From Fratercula arctica (lineage: Eukaryota; Chordata; Aves; Charadriiformes; Alcidae): a DNA stretch of 64,000 nt. Shown here in pieces: positions 1 through 11,063 of the stretch. Position numbers and translations under genes: made by a program. Below the pieces are notes generated by a model. That model searched no databases and was not told the origin of the DNA. It worked only from the letters and a program-made list of their open reading frames with translations. How positions within the stretch are numbered: the stretch's first letter is position 1; the number at the start of each line of letters is the position of its first letter. The stretch is taken from the NCBI GenBank assembly GCA_947846985.1, contig CANTUZ010000006.1:44623707-44687706 (forward strand), given 5' to 3'.

Positions 1-3000
1 ATACCTAATTACCAGTAGCTTGTACCCAAATATATATTGACATCTTTTTACCATGAAATGTCTGGAAATTTCTAGGGGTGTTTCTAAAGAAAACATTAAC
101 ATCTGGGGTAGAGTAATACTTCTGGATATTAAAACTTAACTGCCTTTGAAATATTTAGGTTTCTTTGCGTTTTAAATTACGCACCTGACTATTAGGTATG
201 TAGGAAGACGGATGTCTGGAAGTCTGGCAATTTAATAGATGCTACTGAACTGTGCAATAGCGCAAAATTAAGGCAATCTGGACTTTTGGTGTAAATGCAG
301 TGACATATGTGCCACTGAATTTCTTCCCTATGGGCGCAGTTAGAAGCCGCAGACATTAGTTTCTATGGAGGGTGCGTACTTCCAGCCCCTACTGCACCGC
401 GAGCTCTCTGCCTTCCCACCCGCTGCCTGCCAAGGTGTGCACCTTTGCTGCATGCAAATCACCTGTAATGAAACACCTTATGACAAAATGGAAATTGCAG
501 CGATCAGTTGTGAGGTTAGCAGGCGCAGGGACGGATGGAGCCATTGGCGTAGCTGGATTTACGATGCCCTCAGCTCCAGGATGCTCCGCTGGTTTTAGTA
601 GGGCTGAGGACAAGTGTTGACAAATACTCCTGTTGCATTATCAGTTCCTAAAGTGTTTCTTTGAGGATTCTACTTTGTGGGAATAGCAGATGAATTAATT
701 AAGAATGGGAATGAACTGCTACCTCTGATTTGCATAGGGCAGTGAGGTGGAAGGGTAGGAATGGGCTCTGGCAGGGAGCGCTGCCCTTGAAGGAAGAGGT
801 GATGAAATACCTTATAATTCATTTCCTGACAGACTGTAATGACGGTCTGGTATTAGGGACTGAATGACTTGGGGTCCAAAAAACTTTGAAAACAAAATTG
901 TGCCAAACTGAACCAAGATTATTATTATTTTTTTTTAATTAACAGGTATTTGGTGAAACAAATTAAAGGCCCCAAAATATTTACATAGGCTTGCTCCAAG
1001 CATCTCAGTACTTAATTACTTTTGTTAGAAACGCATAGAAAACATGTTCGAATTCCTTGCCTGTCTCTTCTCCTCTACCACGTCTTTCAATGTCTGAAAC
1101 ATCGTGTTGATTAAAAGCTTACAATCCCTGTATGCTTGTTGAATTTATAGTGAATTTTTTACCTAGAAACTAAATACATAGATGTAATTCGGGCTTTTTT
1201 CTAACAGAAAGAGGTCTCTTATTATTACAACATTTTGCAACTCAGATCTTCAGTTTCATGGCACGTGCATCATTGTGTTCTCGCTAGGTTGGGAGTACAT
1301 ACTGCTTGTTAACCAGGACTCTTGTGCTTTACATGGTGAACTAGGAAAGAGAAAATCCTGTAAAGATACTTCTTTTGCATTGAGATACAAATTTCTGCTA
1401 CACTTTACAGCCCCTGTGTTATACGTGTGTTAGGAATATTAAATAATAGCGGTGACTCTAGTTACTTTTCTGACTTGCTGAACAATATGTTGTAACATTT
1501 TTGTATAGTAACTCTGTTTTTATTTGGATAATTTCCCAGGTAAATTTCCACTCTTAATCTATATTGGGTACTAATATGGAAAATACCGATAATTCTGGAA
1601 AACAACCTTAAAAGGGAGAGAGTAAGTCTGTGAATCTTAATTGATTCATAATTGAGTAAGTGTGGATCAGATGCTATTCCCAGAATAATTTGTCTCATTT
1701 TAAATACATTGCAATTTTTTTTTCTACAGAAAAAATGGTAAAGAAAATATTTCTTTTATGAATTTCTGAATCCTGTTATATTTTCTACATTTACATCATT
1801 TGGCAATGTATACCTGCATGTCCCTTTCCTAAGAATGGTGTTAGTAATGTGAGAAAAATGATCTATGGGCAATAAAAGTAAAGGAAATATCAGATCAAAT
1901 TTTATGAATATGGATTATTGGGGTGCTCTTAAGGACTTGTCTCATACTTCTCATGATGATGCTGAATACACAACTTCTCCCTTTAGAAAGCTTTTGTGCA
2001 ATATCTAATTCCAAATGAATCCACCTCTGCTTGCAGCTATTCAGGCAGGTGGTCAGTGGCCTTTAGCTCCCTGTTTGTTTTCGAGTACATCAGGACCTCT
2101 GGTCCCCCCACTGCAATGATGCTATAGGGACTGTGTCTCAGGCAGTGTAGATGGAGTTGTTCCATCTCCTGTTAATGAACTAAGCAGATCGTGTTGGATA
2201 AATACAATTTACAGGCTTTGATGTGCCCCCCCGCTTTACACCCTACATCTTCCATTGTTTTTCCACAGGCAATTCCACATCTGCAAAGGTGCCTTTGCAG
2301 AGCATGCAGCAAGCCTGCAGCTGCTGTACCAGTGGTAGGGCAATCATTGGGGCTGGGGCACACTTAGCCCAGGGGGTGCCACCTCGGAGGGGTGCACTGG
2401 TCCAAGCCACCTTTTGCTCCTTGTGCATTAAACCTGTAATACTACCAGTCAGGATTTCTATAGCCCAGTCTTTCATCAGCTTAGGTTGATTTGTTGAAGC
2501 CAGTTGTTGAAATCTTAACTGTCCCTGAACTGCCTGCTACCTTCTATCAAAGACAGCTGATACTCAAAGGTCAGTCTCTGAGTGGCTTCTCCTTTCTCTT
2601 TCTCTCCTCTGTGGTCTGCCCTGCCCCTGGGCTATTATGCTTGATGCAGGGTGAAGTCCTGCATGTCCGCATATAGCTGCACACATGCCTTGATTTCTTT
2701 CCCAAGAGATTGATAACCTCTTCTGTCATCTCTGAATAAAATGCTTCTTTGCCATGTGAACTGTGCAAATTGTGTTTGTCATGCTGGTGCGTTATAGAGA
2801 GGCAAACAAATGAGTAATAGGGACCAAACATCAGTCACAGAGGTGGGGAAAAAATTGTTTTCCTTATGGCAGAAGCAGCTGTATCCCCAGCACCAGAGGA
2901 TGGCTCCTGTAAAGCTCCTTCTGTTTGATTTTGCTTGCTGGTTTCAGATGGCCAGGCTGAGAGCAGGAGATGGAACCTGCCTGAGTCATACGCTTGATAA

Positions 3001-3770
3001 CGAAGGTAGGCAAATCCAAGATGCATTTCTACATGTGCAGACTTTGATGCAACTGATGGTGGCTTACTAAAAGATAAGAATTCCCTCTCAGAACTGTCTG
3101 GAGATGCACTTCTCTAGCACTTTCTGTTAACCAATTTAGTAATCCTGTACTCAGCATGTAGCTGTTATGGACCTTATTCGTAAGGGGTGTCTAACACCCC
3201 CTGCATAGTAGGGGAAAATTAAGCACAGCCTGAAGCCGTGAGTTTCTCTCTGGAGTGCATCTGGATGGAAGCAGATATGCGTAAGTTACTTGTGTCAATA
3301 TGAAATAGTGTCCTGCCCTAAATCCTTTTGTGGAATTCGGTCTAAAACTGTAATTCTGATTCTCAAGTGACCCTACAGCTCTGTCTTCACGGCAGTTTAA
3401 GATTATGAGATATATATTGATGTCTTTGAGTTAGATTTCATTTTGCTAATCGTAATACTCTGTTGACTGAAACAGGTGATGACAGGGGCTTCATTTCTGG
3501 CTGAGGAAATATCTCAGAGAGTCTGAATGCTGGGGAGGAGCATTTTGCCAGCTCTTCAGCTTCTCTGCCTAACAGCTTCTGACCTGCCTTGCTTACACCT
3601 GTGCATGATACAACCCCAACAGATAGTGGAGCACAGACAGATTGTGCATCCTTTTGTGTATCAAGAGCCTTCAGCAAGAGTATGTAGCCCAGGTGAGCAG
3701 GAGTGCCTTTTAATTTTCTAGAACAAAACAACACCTTTTCACTGCTATCTTATGGGGGTTTTTTTCTCCT
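1..3770. other. Unique non-coding sequence
   Basis: AT-rich vertebrate-type sequence without a supportable exon. Open frames here are under 100 codons and often open on both strands at once, as expected by chance. A moderately GC-rich patch lies at about 2223-2460. At 452-465 an octamer-type ATGCAAAT runs directly into an E-box CACCTG. No recognisable young repeat was seen. A diverged exon cannot be excluded by eye. Confidence 0.6.
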
Positions 3771-3814
3771 AGATCTCTGCTAGCTGGTCCACTATCTCAG
3801 CGAAAGGCAGCATA

Positions 3815-3935
3815 TGCTTCCTGGCTGGCCAGCCTGAAGCTATCTGTAGGCTGGCTGGCCAGCTGGGTAGCAGGTACATGTGTTCGCATTGGCCAGCTGG
3901 GAGGGATATTCAGTTTTGGCCATCTGGCTGGTGTC
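3815..3935. repeat. GGCTGGCCAGC palindrome cluster
   Basis: CTGGCTGGCCAGC occurs twice exactly, at 3821-3833 and 3851-3863, 30 bp apart. Related TGGCCAGCTGG and TGGCCATCTGGCTGG follow at about 3890-3900 and 3917-3931. GCTGGCCAGC is its own reverse complement and contains TGGC half-sites of the kind bound by NFI proteins. It may be a decayed short tandem array or a binding-site cluster; the sequence alone does not decide. Confidence 0.5.
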
Positions 3936-4750
3936 TCTTAAGGGCAAAGAAATAAGTCAAAGACCTGAGTATTGGCAGCTGGAGGGTCTAACAAGTGGAT
4001 GTGAGACTACATGTGGAAAATGGACTTTTCAGATCTGCTTTGCATGCTCCTAAGAATCTAACCAGAAGATTTTTTTTGCTGTTGGAAGATTGTTTTCAGT
4101 TTTTCATGTGTTGATATGGAATATACAGTTTTTACACTATTTTGACATTTAACTGAAAGAGGAAGTTGTATTTCCTTTTGTTGATGTATGAGAGAATTAC
4201 CTATTCTATGTTATTTTAAAAAACATAGAAGAAAATACCACATTGTACTGACTGAACTATCGTTCTTTTCTATGTGAGAACATCTCCGTGTGTTGCAATG
4301 TGAAAGCTCAATACTTGGATCCTATGTTTCACTTCACCAGATGCTCTATTCTTAGACCATATCAGATGTGGACAGTGAGGCTGTGTGTTCGTGGAGGGGA
4401 TGTCACCCACAAGGCAGAATATGTGAAGTGTATGTACACTGAGGTGTTATTTTATTCTGGGCTAAAGATTGTTTCCATGTACAATTTAATAGATATATGT
4501 ATTAAGCTGACTACCACATGGTTCAGATACGTACTTTCAAAAATACCTCCTGCTTCCAGAGATGTGTTTTTTTTTCTATTTTACCTATTGTATTTTCAGT
4601 ATTATCTTCCATTCTTACTGTCTAGAACTTTGGATGCTTTATTGGGCTATCCATTGACTGTCAATTTAAAACCATACAAACCAAGGTTCTTGAAGGCTTA
4701 GCGAATGATAGACTTTTTCTATATGTGAATACAGTTTCTCTTTTTACTAG

Positions 4751-4794
4751 CGTTTTGTGGTTTGGGTTTTTTTGGTTTGGTTTTTTTTTTTTTT
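4751..4794. repeat. T/G-rich low-complexity tract ending in T14
   Basis: Alternating short G pairs and T runs, ending in an uninterrupted run of 14 T at 4781-4794. This is ordinary low-complexity sequence. It also generates an apparent Phe-rich open frame that should be ignored. Confidence 0.85.
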
Positions 4795-5859
4795 AATCCA
4801 TGCGACAATAAAAGTGAGAAGAATCAGTGTACCGACTTCCAATTCAGAAGTTGGAGTTACAGATGCAGATTTACTGAGAATAGGTAACTTGGATGCATAC
4901 CGGCATCTAGAACCATGTGAGTTGTCCAAAATACCCATGCTGGGCTGGCATCTCTAAGAGCAGTTCCATAAGCCCTGCTGCCTTGTAGACTGGAACCTGG
5001 TACCCTGCTGAAGTTAGTATGGCACTAGGTACCTGTGTGTAAGCAATGGAATAAACCCATTCCTATGTCTCATTTCTAGCTGTGGTACTGCCTGGGAACA
5101 AACAGCTTTTAAAGGTCTTGCTTCATATTTTGTCATTGGTCTTCCTCTGCTTTTAATATCCTTTAGGTGATCGATACAGCTTTTCAAAGTGGTAAGCAGT
5201 TTTAGTGAAAGAGATCTATTAGTTTAATGGAATTAGTGTGTGATAGCACAGGCCATGTGAGCTGATACTGGTAAATTCAGACTGAACAAATATGACTAAG
5301 ACTTTTGTCATTGACTTCAGGAGAAATTAGTTTATAGGTTCTTTACAATAGATCAACCCTTCTCCTCCTTGGTTATCCATCTGAGTTGTTTTGTACATTT
5401 TCGTCTTCCTCGACACTTCTGTCTCTTCTCAGATGTCTCCTTTTTACATTTTCCCATCATTTTCATGCATACCATCCACCATCCCTGCCATTGATTATAT
5501 CCTTCTGGAAAGAAACTTACTGTCCTCGACGTGATGTACAGTAAGTACAGACTTAGCACTTCATTTAGTTGGACTGGAATTTCAAAAGGAGTTGGATGCG
5601 ATTTGACAATTCTTTTGTGTCTGAGAGCTTGATTTTAATGTGTAGGTATTTCTCGGAAAGCATAAAGCACGTCATAACCATGGTACCCTGGTGTGGACAG
5701 TTTTTCCCTGTCCTACCCATCTCCTGATGGGAGAAGTGGGACTGTGCTGTTGCAGCTGGGTGAAGAGGAATGATCTGTTTGTTGATAGTGACAGTTGGAC
5801 ATAAGCTGAGAACTCTGTCTTGGTTCCTCCCCCAAGTCTAAAAAACTAATCTTTGTCTT

Positions 5860-5955
5860 AACAAAACAAACAAACAAACAAATAATCCAAACCCAAAACA
5901 ACCAAAAAAGCCCCACAAAAACAAACAGAAAAACCCCAACAACTGACCAAACATA
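5860..5955. repeat. (CAAA)n and A/C-rich low-complexity tract
   Basis: Starts with several CAAA units (about 5861-5884) and continues as A-rich sequence with C clusters. No retrotransposon body is recognisable on either side, so it is better called low-complexity sequence than a poly(A) tail. Confidence 0.8.
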
Positions 5956-6240
5956 AAATCTTTAGGTATGTTTTTACACTGTAAGGAAATTTTAATAAAA
6001 CTGTTCAATGGAAAAGAAGCAAATAGCTATGGTTGTGCACACTGTGTGTTGTCGTGCTGCCTTCAGGAGGTAGGAAGCTGTGTCTACATTGCGAAGATGC
6101 AGACTATTAGTCTCAGGCCCCAAAACACAAAGGTACTTGTGCAAATGGCACATTGAGTATGCTGCCTACAAAGTGTCTATAGAGCTACACATTCTAGATT
6201 AGAAAGGAGGGGACTGAGAGAATTGAGGAATACTTTTTAT

Positions 6241-6256
6241 TTTTTTTTTTTTTTTT
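6241..6256. repeat. Poly-T tract (16)
   Basis: Uninterrupted T run preceded by a T-rich stretch. No retrocopy body is recognised next to it. Confidence 0.85.
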
Positions 6257-7267
6257 AGGAGAAAATAGGTGGAGCATCGACCAGACAGGCACATTGCACT
6301 GATGCAGGTAAATCATGCAGATAAGCCATCATTTCCCTATCCATAAATTAGCAAGTGGTATTTCCCCTCAATTTCAAGCTTTGATTGGATAGCTAAGACT
6401 ATAAACTAGTTTTAATTTATAACTATTGTCAATTATTATAATAGACCTTTGTCTTCTGCATCTTCACAGATCAGTAGCAATTTATCATCCACATAATTGC
6501 ACAAAAAAATTCTCTTCAATATTGAGTTACCCAGGGAAGCAGATTCTTCTTTTTGATCCTGAGGATATGAGCTGCAGTGGGGAATTTCCACTGCCTTCTC
6601 CTGCCTGAGAGCCAGATCGTACCTAATGACTCACTTGCTTTTAATGAATACTATTTAAACAAAAGACAATTTAAGTCAGAAGGAGCATGCAAGGATGATT
6701 CACAATTCAAATTCAAAATTGCTGAGTCATTTAATGATATCAAACCAAAATGCATTCATATCTTTTTGGCTTAAAACACTTTCCTTGTGAATAATTGCAT
6801 TCTTGCAGCTTTGCACTTGTTTTACTGTGCAATTGTCAGGGCAGATGTCCCTTGAGGAAAAGTTGCTGCCTAGCTCTCTGCTCTGGGATTTTTCTAATTA
6901 AAGGTTACCAAATGCTTGTTAGAAAGTTCATGAGCAAGGGACAAAAAGCAAGCAAGCAGCTTTTCTGGGAAGAAGAATAGGGAAGTGAGAACTGGGATGT
7001 GATCCTTCAGGGAAAATGGAGCCGCATGTGTTGATGATCCCACTGCAGACACCAGTTTGAGATCATGCCTGGAAGTTGAAGGACGGAGGGAAGCAACAGG
7101 AGACATGCATTTGTTGACTGTTGGTGTCTGGGTAAATAGCTGGCTGCTTCCTCTACCCCCAGAGGTGCTGAGTGAGCTCCAGGGGTGCCCCCTCCATGGG
7201 TGCAAGCAACAGCTGTCCTGGAGCAACCACCTCCTTTCTCCCAGCCTCCTCAAACATGTTTAGCGCA

Positions 7268-7298
7268 AGCACTAGGACTAGCACTAGTCCTTGGTGCT
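7268..7298. other. Compact inverted repeat (hairpin)
   Basis: The left arm has AGCAC (7268-7272), one unpaired T and AGGACTAG (7274-7281). After a 2-base loop come CTAGTCCT (7284-7291), two unpaired bases and GTGCT (7294-7298). Thirteen base pairs form with one internal asymmetry. It is too short for a microRNA precursor and sits in otherwise unremarkable sequence. Confidence 0.6.
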
Positions 7299-9179
7299 AA
7301 CTGTTTCTATGTATCTGAACTTGCTGTATCTTGCTGTTCAATGATGAAGAAATGATACTGATAGGTAAAGGGAAGCATTCCAGAAAATTGTGTTTCTGAT
7401 CTTTCCAAATGCTGCCGCTGGAATTCCTGTGCTGTGACATGTCCCTGGTACAGGGTATGGATGTGCTCTGAGTCTCCTCCCTCTACATAATATTTTATAG
7501 ATGCCTAAATTCCGATAGCGTTTTCCATATAAGACTGGAAATGCTGATTTTTCTGAGGAAATCAAACCCAACAGTAGTCTATGCGGAAGCACCGGTGCAA
7601 CTGCTGAAAGAGTTTTCGCATTTAGCAAAAGCTGGAACTGCAAAGAGTGGCCATATGCCAGCTCGTAAACACAGAGGCATCAAACAAATAAAAACCCACC
7701 CTGCAGCAGTGACAGGCAGATTCGGGTGGGAAGCCAGGAGGCCTGGGGCTGCAGGGGGAAGAGGGACAGTAGCTGAGTGACTCACGCTGCGTCCACACCA
7801 CCGTAACGGGAGCGAGCCTCTTCTCATCAGGCTTAGCTACTGAAATCTAAGGGGGGAAATGACTCCCTGGAGAATGGGAGGGAGATGCAGATGCAAAGTG
7901 CGTTATTGTGAACAAATTAAAGTCAGTCCAGTACAACATTAACCTGCCAGCATATGCTAATTCTACAGTTTGTTACAGGAAATATGAATGAGAAAGATGA
8001 AATACTGAGGTCTTCTACCCGGATCTAACTTTTTTAATTTTCAATTGATTCAGTAGCAGACAGGCAGGCATGGTTTGCTTCTGTCTCTAGGTAGCTATAA
8101 CTCTATCCTTCAGCCTATATTAACACAAAAAAAAGACCTTATTCCTTTGGATGATTAGTGTGAAAAGATGTCTGTGGATGTGGACCTCTGGATTGAGACC
8201 GCAGGCTTGGTTAAAGTTCTGTTCAAAGTGAACGTTTACTTTAGAAGTACACACTGCGTACTTTTCTTTCATAACTATAGAAAGTATGCATATATCCAAT
8301 AAAATATGAAAGGTCCTATATCTTATTCATGAATGCTGAAAGTTGCTCAGCAGCAGTCTTCAAATACACCTCTGCAAGTATCTAACTCTACAATTTATGT
8401 GACAAGTAATGACATGCTAACATCTTTGAAAGTTAAGTATTTGTGTTAATTATTAAAGAGAGACATTTCAAGTGACAGACTGAATGAATATTCTCTGGAA
8501 AGCCACCTATCTTCTGTTGACAAAAAAGAGAAATATGGAAGCTCTGTGAAATATTTAACTATATAACTTATAATTTAAGTCCTATGTACTACCTCTTTAA
8601 ATATATTGGACTCTGATGTCTGATGAAAGCAGATGTCATTCTTTAAACAGAATTTGTGGCAAGTTGCAGAAGAGACTGTCTATAACGGCAGCCTGTGCTG
8701 TCTGCAGACACTTTACTTTCGTTTGTGTTTGGGTTGGGTTTTGTTTTTTTTTTCCTAATGCTTTTCCATTGCTGAAATGAACTGGCTGGGTTCTGCTGAA
8801 ATAGTGGTGTGTGGAAATGAAATTACTAGAAAATCAACACCGAGACATAGCGGCTCCCATGCTTGTGCTTCGGGTTTACTTGGATTTTTGAGAGGAGCTG
8901 CCTGTCACCCAACGCGATGGGGACGGGCAGCTTCGTGGGAGATCCTGGGTAGATGGAGGGCACAACAGAGTTGTTTCAGTCAGAACTTTATTTCTCCTAG
9001 ACCCTCTGCAGATCAGGTCCTTTCACTGCATCGGCCATAGCTGCCAGTAACCCCGCAGGAGCTCTGCCCCGCTCGGTCCTGGGAGGAGGCAGTCAAACAT
9101 GGAGGCGCACCAGGCCTCTGGGGATGGCAGGCCTGCCCTCCCGCTGCTGCTCTGGCCCGGAGGCACGCAGGCAGGGCCC

Positions 9180-9418
9180 TGCCTGTTCCGCCATGTGGAT
9201 CACCCCGATTGACCAGCACAGGGGACGCCTCTAAAGGAGAAGCAGGTGTGTGACCAGCTTGCTTGTGGCTAATGGCTGCTTGCCTGACAAGATGGTGTGT
9301 GACCAGGGGTGGGGTGGGGGGGAGTAGGGGACTTCGTTCATAATGCCTGACCAGAGCTTTTACCTCAGCCATTGCCTTGAGCTGACATCTAACTCTAACC
9401 ATTCTATGAATTTATGAG
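9180..9418 (+). mobile_element. Probable CR1 LINE 3'-UTR remnant
   Basis: The segment around 9330-9380, with words such as 'CATAATGCCTGACCAGAGC' and 'CCTCAGCCATTGCC', resembles the 3'-untranslated part of avian CR1 elements as I remember it. It ends with ATTCTATG followed by AATTTATG (about 9401-9416), the degenerate octamer tail typical of CR1. The 5' boundary is unclear. GC-rich sequence upstream to about 8880 may belong to the same element or be unique. An open frame on the minus strand (9013-9402) crosses it and is probably not a gene. Confidence is moderate because the match is from memory. Confidence 0.42.
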
Positions 9419-9454
9419 CATTATTGAGTGTAATGGCTGACCCCTCTGTGACCC

Positions 9455-9825
9455 CTCCCTCAGCCTGGAGAAGAGAAGGCTCCGGGGAGACCTTAGAGCT
9501 CCTTCCAGTCCCTAAGGGGGCTACAGGAAAGCTGGGGAGGGACTCTGGATCAGGGAGTGGAGTGACAGGATGAGAGCTAACAGTTTTAAACTGAAAGAGA
9601 GGAGATTCAGATTGGATATCAGGAAGAAATTCTTGACTGTGAGGGTGGTGAGACACTGGCCCAGGTTGCCCAGAGAAGCTGTGGCTGCCCCATCCCTGGA
9701 GGTGTTCAAGGCCAGGCTGGATGGGGCTTGGAGCAACCTGGTCTGGTGGGAGGTGTCCCTGCCCAGGGCAGGGGGTGGCACTGGATGGTCTTTAAGGTCC
9801 CTTCCACCTCTAGCCATTCTGTGAT
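9455..9825 (+). mobile_element. CR1 LINE, 5'-truncated 3' end
   Basis: Recognisable avian CR1 3' end on the plus strand. The CAGCCTGGAGAAGAGAAGGC block starts at 9461. Next come 'TCAGATTGGATATCAGGAAG', the CCATCCCTGGAGGTGTTCAA block and 'GGTGTCCCTGCCCAGGGCAG'. The copy ends in 'TCTTTAAGGTCCCTTCCA' and a single ATTCTGTG octamer at 9816-9823. CR1 is a non-LTR retrotransposon, and only the last part of the reverse-transcriptase region and the 3' UTR remain. Open frames here (for example 9570-9824 plus and 9521-9865 minus) are by-products. No target-site duplication is expected or seen. It lies about 40 bp after the end of another CR1-like tail in the same orientation. Confidence 0.93.
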
Positions 9826-11027
9826 CACACAAGCACAGTTCACTGCAGCTGGGGGATCTGCACATATGGCACTGGCTTGTACTGCTTTTACTTCATGTAG
9901 TTGCTGGACTATGCTTGTTAGAAATCTATTTTTCACAGTTACTGGTTAAACACTAGTCTTGATTTATATTTTACTACTATATTATTGTTAGTCAATGTTT
10001 TTTGTGCTATATATAAATACTGATGGCGTTTGGGCTCGTTTCAGCCAGTCTTCTGGTGTGTAGCGCAACGTGCCCTCCACAGGGAGAATCCTCATGGAAA
10101 AACCAGAATTGAACAGATCTCTCTAAGATTCTTCTTTTCAAATTTTAATCAATTTGTGTAACTATAAAGGAAGAAGATATTGTTTCAAAGGTCTTACCAG
10201 CTGGTATTAAAATTCTTTAGAAATAGTTGTATGTACTACTATACTGTTTAAGTCTCATACCTTTTTTTATTCCAGCAGGCTTATTCATGCTGCAATATTC
10301 CCAGAAATAATAAGTCAGAATAGGGCGATCTTGTATGGCAAAAATTCAGATTCTTACAGCTAAATTTTTCTAGCTCATTCAAAAGTCTCCTCTCTTACAA
10401 ACTGACGGTTACTACCCAACAGGATCGGTAGCGTGTTTCATGTCATCCTGGTACATGGCGAAAGAAAAGTAATGTCTTTCAGGGAAAAAGACATCCACTG
10501 GACATGAGAACTCTTTCAGATTTTCATAGGAATCTTGGGAACATCTTCCTCATGAAGATGCCACAGGGAACATGATTTTCAAACTGAACTTTTTCCTGCT
10601 TCAGTGCTTTGAGTGAGTTTGTTACCCTAATCTGATTTGTTATGTGCTCATGGTAGCTGCAAGCATGATTCTGAACAATGTGCGATCTCATTGTATAAAT
10701 ATTAAGGCAATGTCAAGTAATTTTCTGCTTTAATTTAAAAATATAAATTCTTTTATCTGCTGCTTTGTGTTTAGGGATAAACATCAATTTCATCATCAAA
10801 ACCACTCATAAGATAGGTATGCATGTGGAAATAATTTAAATTCTGTATAATATGTATGGAAAGGATGACACTGTACAAAATTTGCCTGAATATATACTTT
10901 GCCTTTTCCATATAACCAGTAGTTCTCATTGATTAATGTGTGAGACTGTTCTACCCAGTTTCACATTTGACTTCGCTGTCAGTTTTTTTGCTGAATATTA
11001 GAACCAAACCAATATTTTTAATTGTCC
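9826..11027. other. Unique non-coding sequence
   Basis: AT-rich sequence downstream of the CR1 copy, with nothing I can name in it. Confidence 0.6.
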
Positions 11028-11063
11028 AAGGAGCCAGTCATATACAAGGAGCCAGTTATATAC
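11028..11063. repeat. 18-bp tandem duplication
   Basis: The unit AAGGAGCCAGTCATATAC is followed at once by a copy differing at one position (C to T), giving 17/18 identity. It looks like a local slippage or duplication event with no evident function. Confidence 0.8.

Larger units (their letters stand above)
3936..8850. other. Unique non-coding sequence with homopolymer tracts
   Basis: No supportable gene. It contains T/G-rich and A/C-rich simple tracts (4751-4794, 5860-5955, 6241-6256) and a hairpin at 7268-7298. A 137-codon frame at 4288-4701 codes for a hydrophobic, Phe/Leu/Tyr-rich product. It has no domain I recognise and no splice or promoter context, so I treat it as chance. Confidence 0.55.

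Noticed and set aside
9013..9402. Minus-strand 129-codon frame followed about 20 bp on by AATAAA (8992-8987 minus)
   Set aside because: The ORF-plus-polyA layout is eye-catching, but the frame runs antisense through sequence that looks like a CR1 3'-UTR tail. Its Pro/Ala/His-rich product shows no family and no splice framework.
9521..9865. Minus-strand 114-codon frame
   Set aside because: Antisense reading of the CR1 3' end at 9455-9825.
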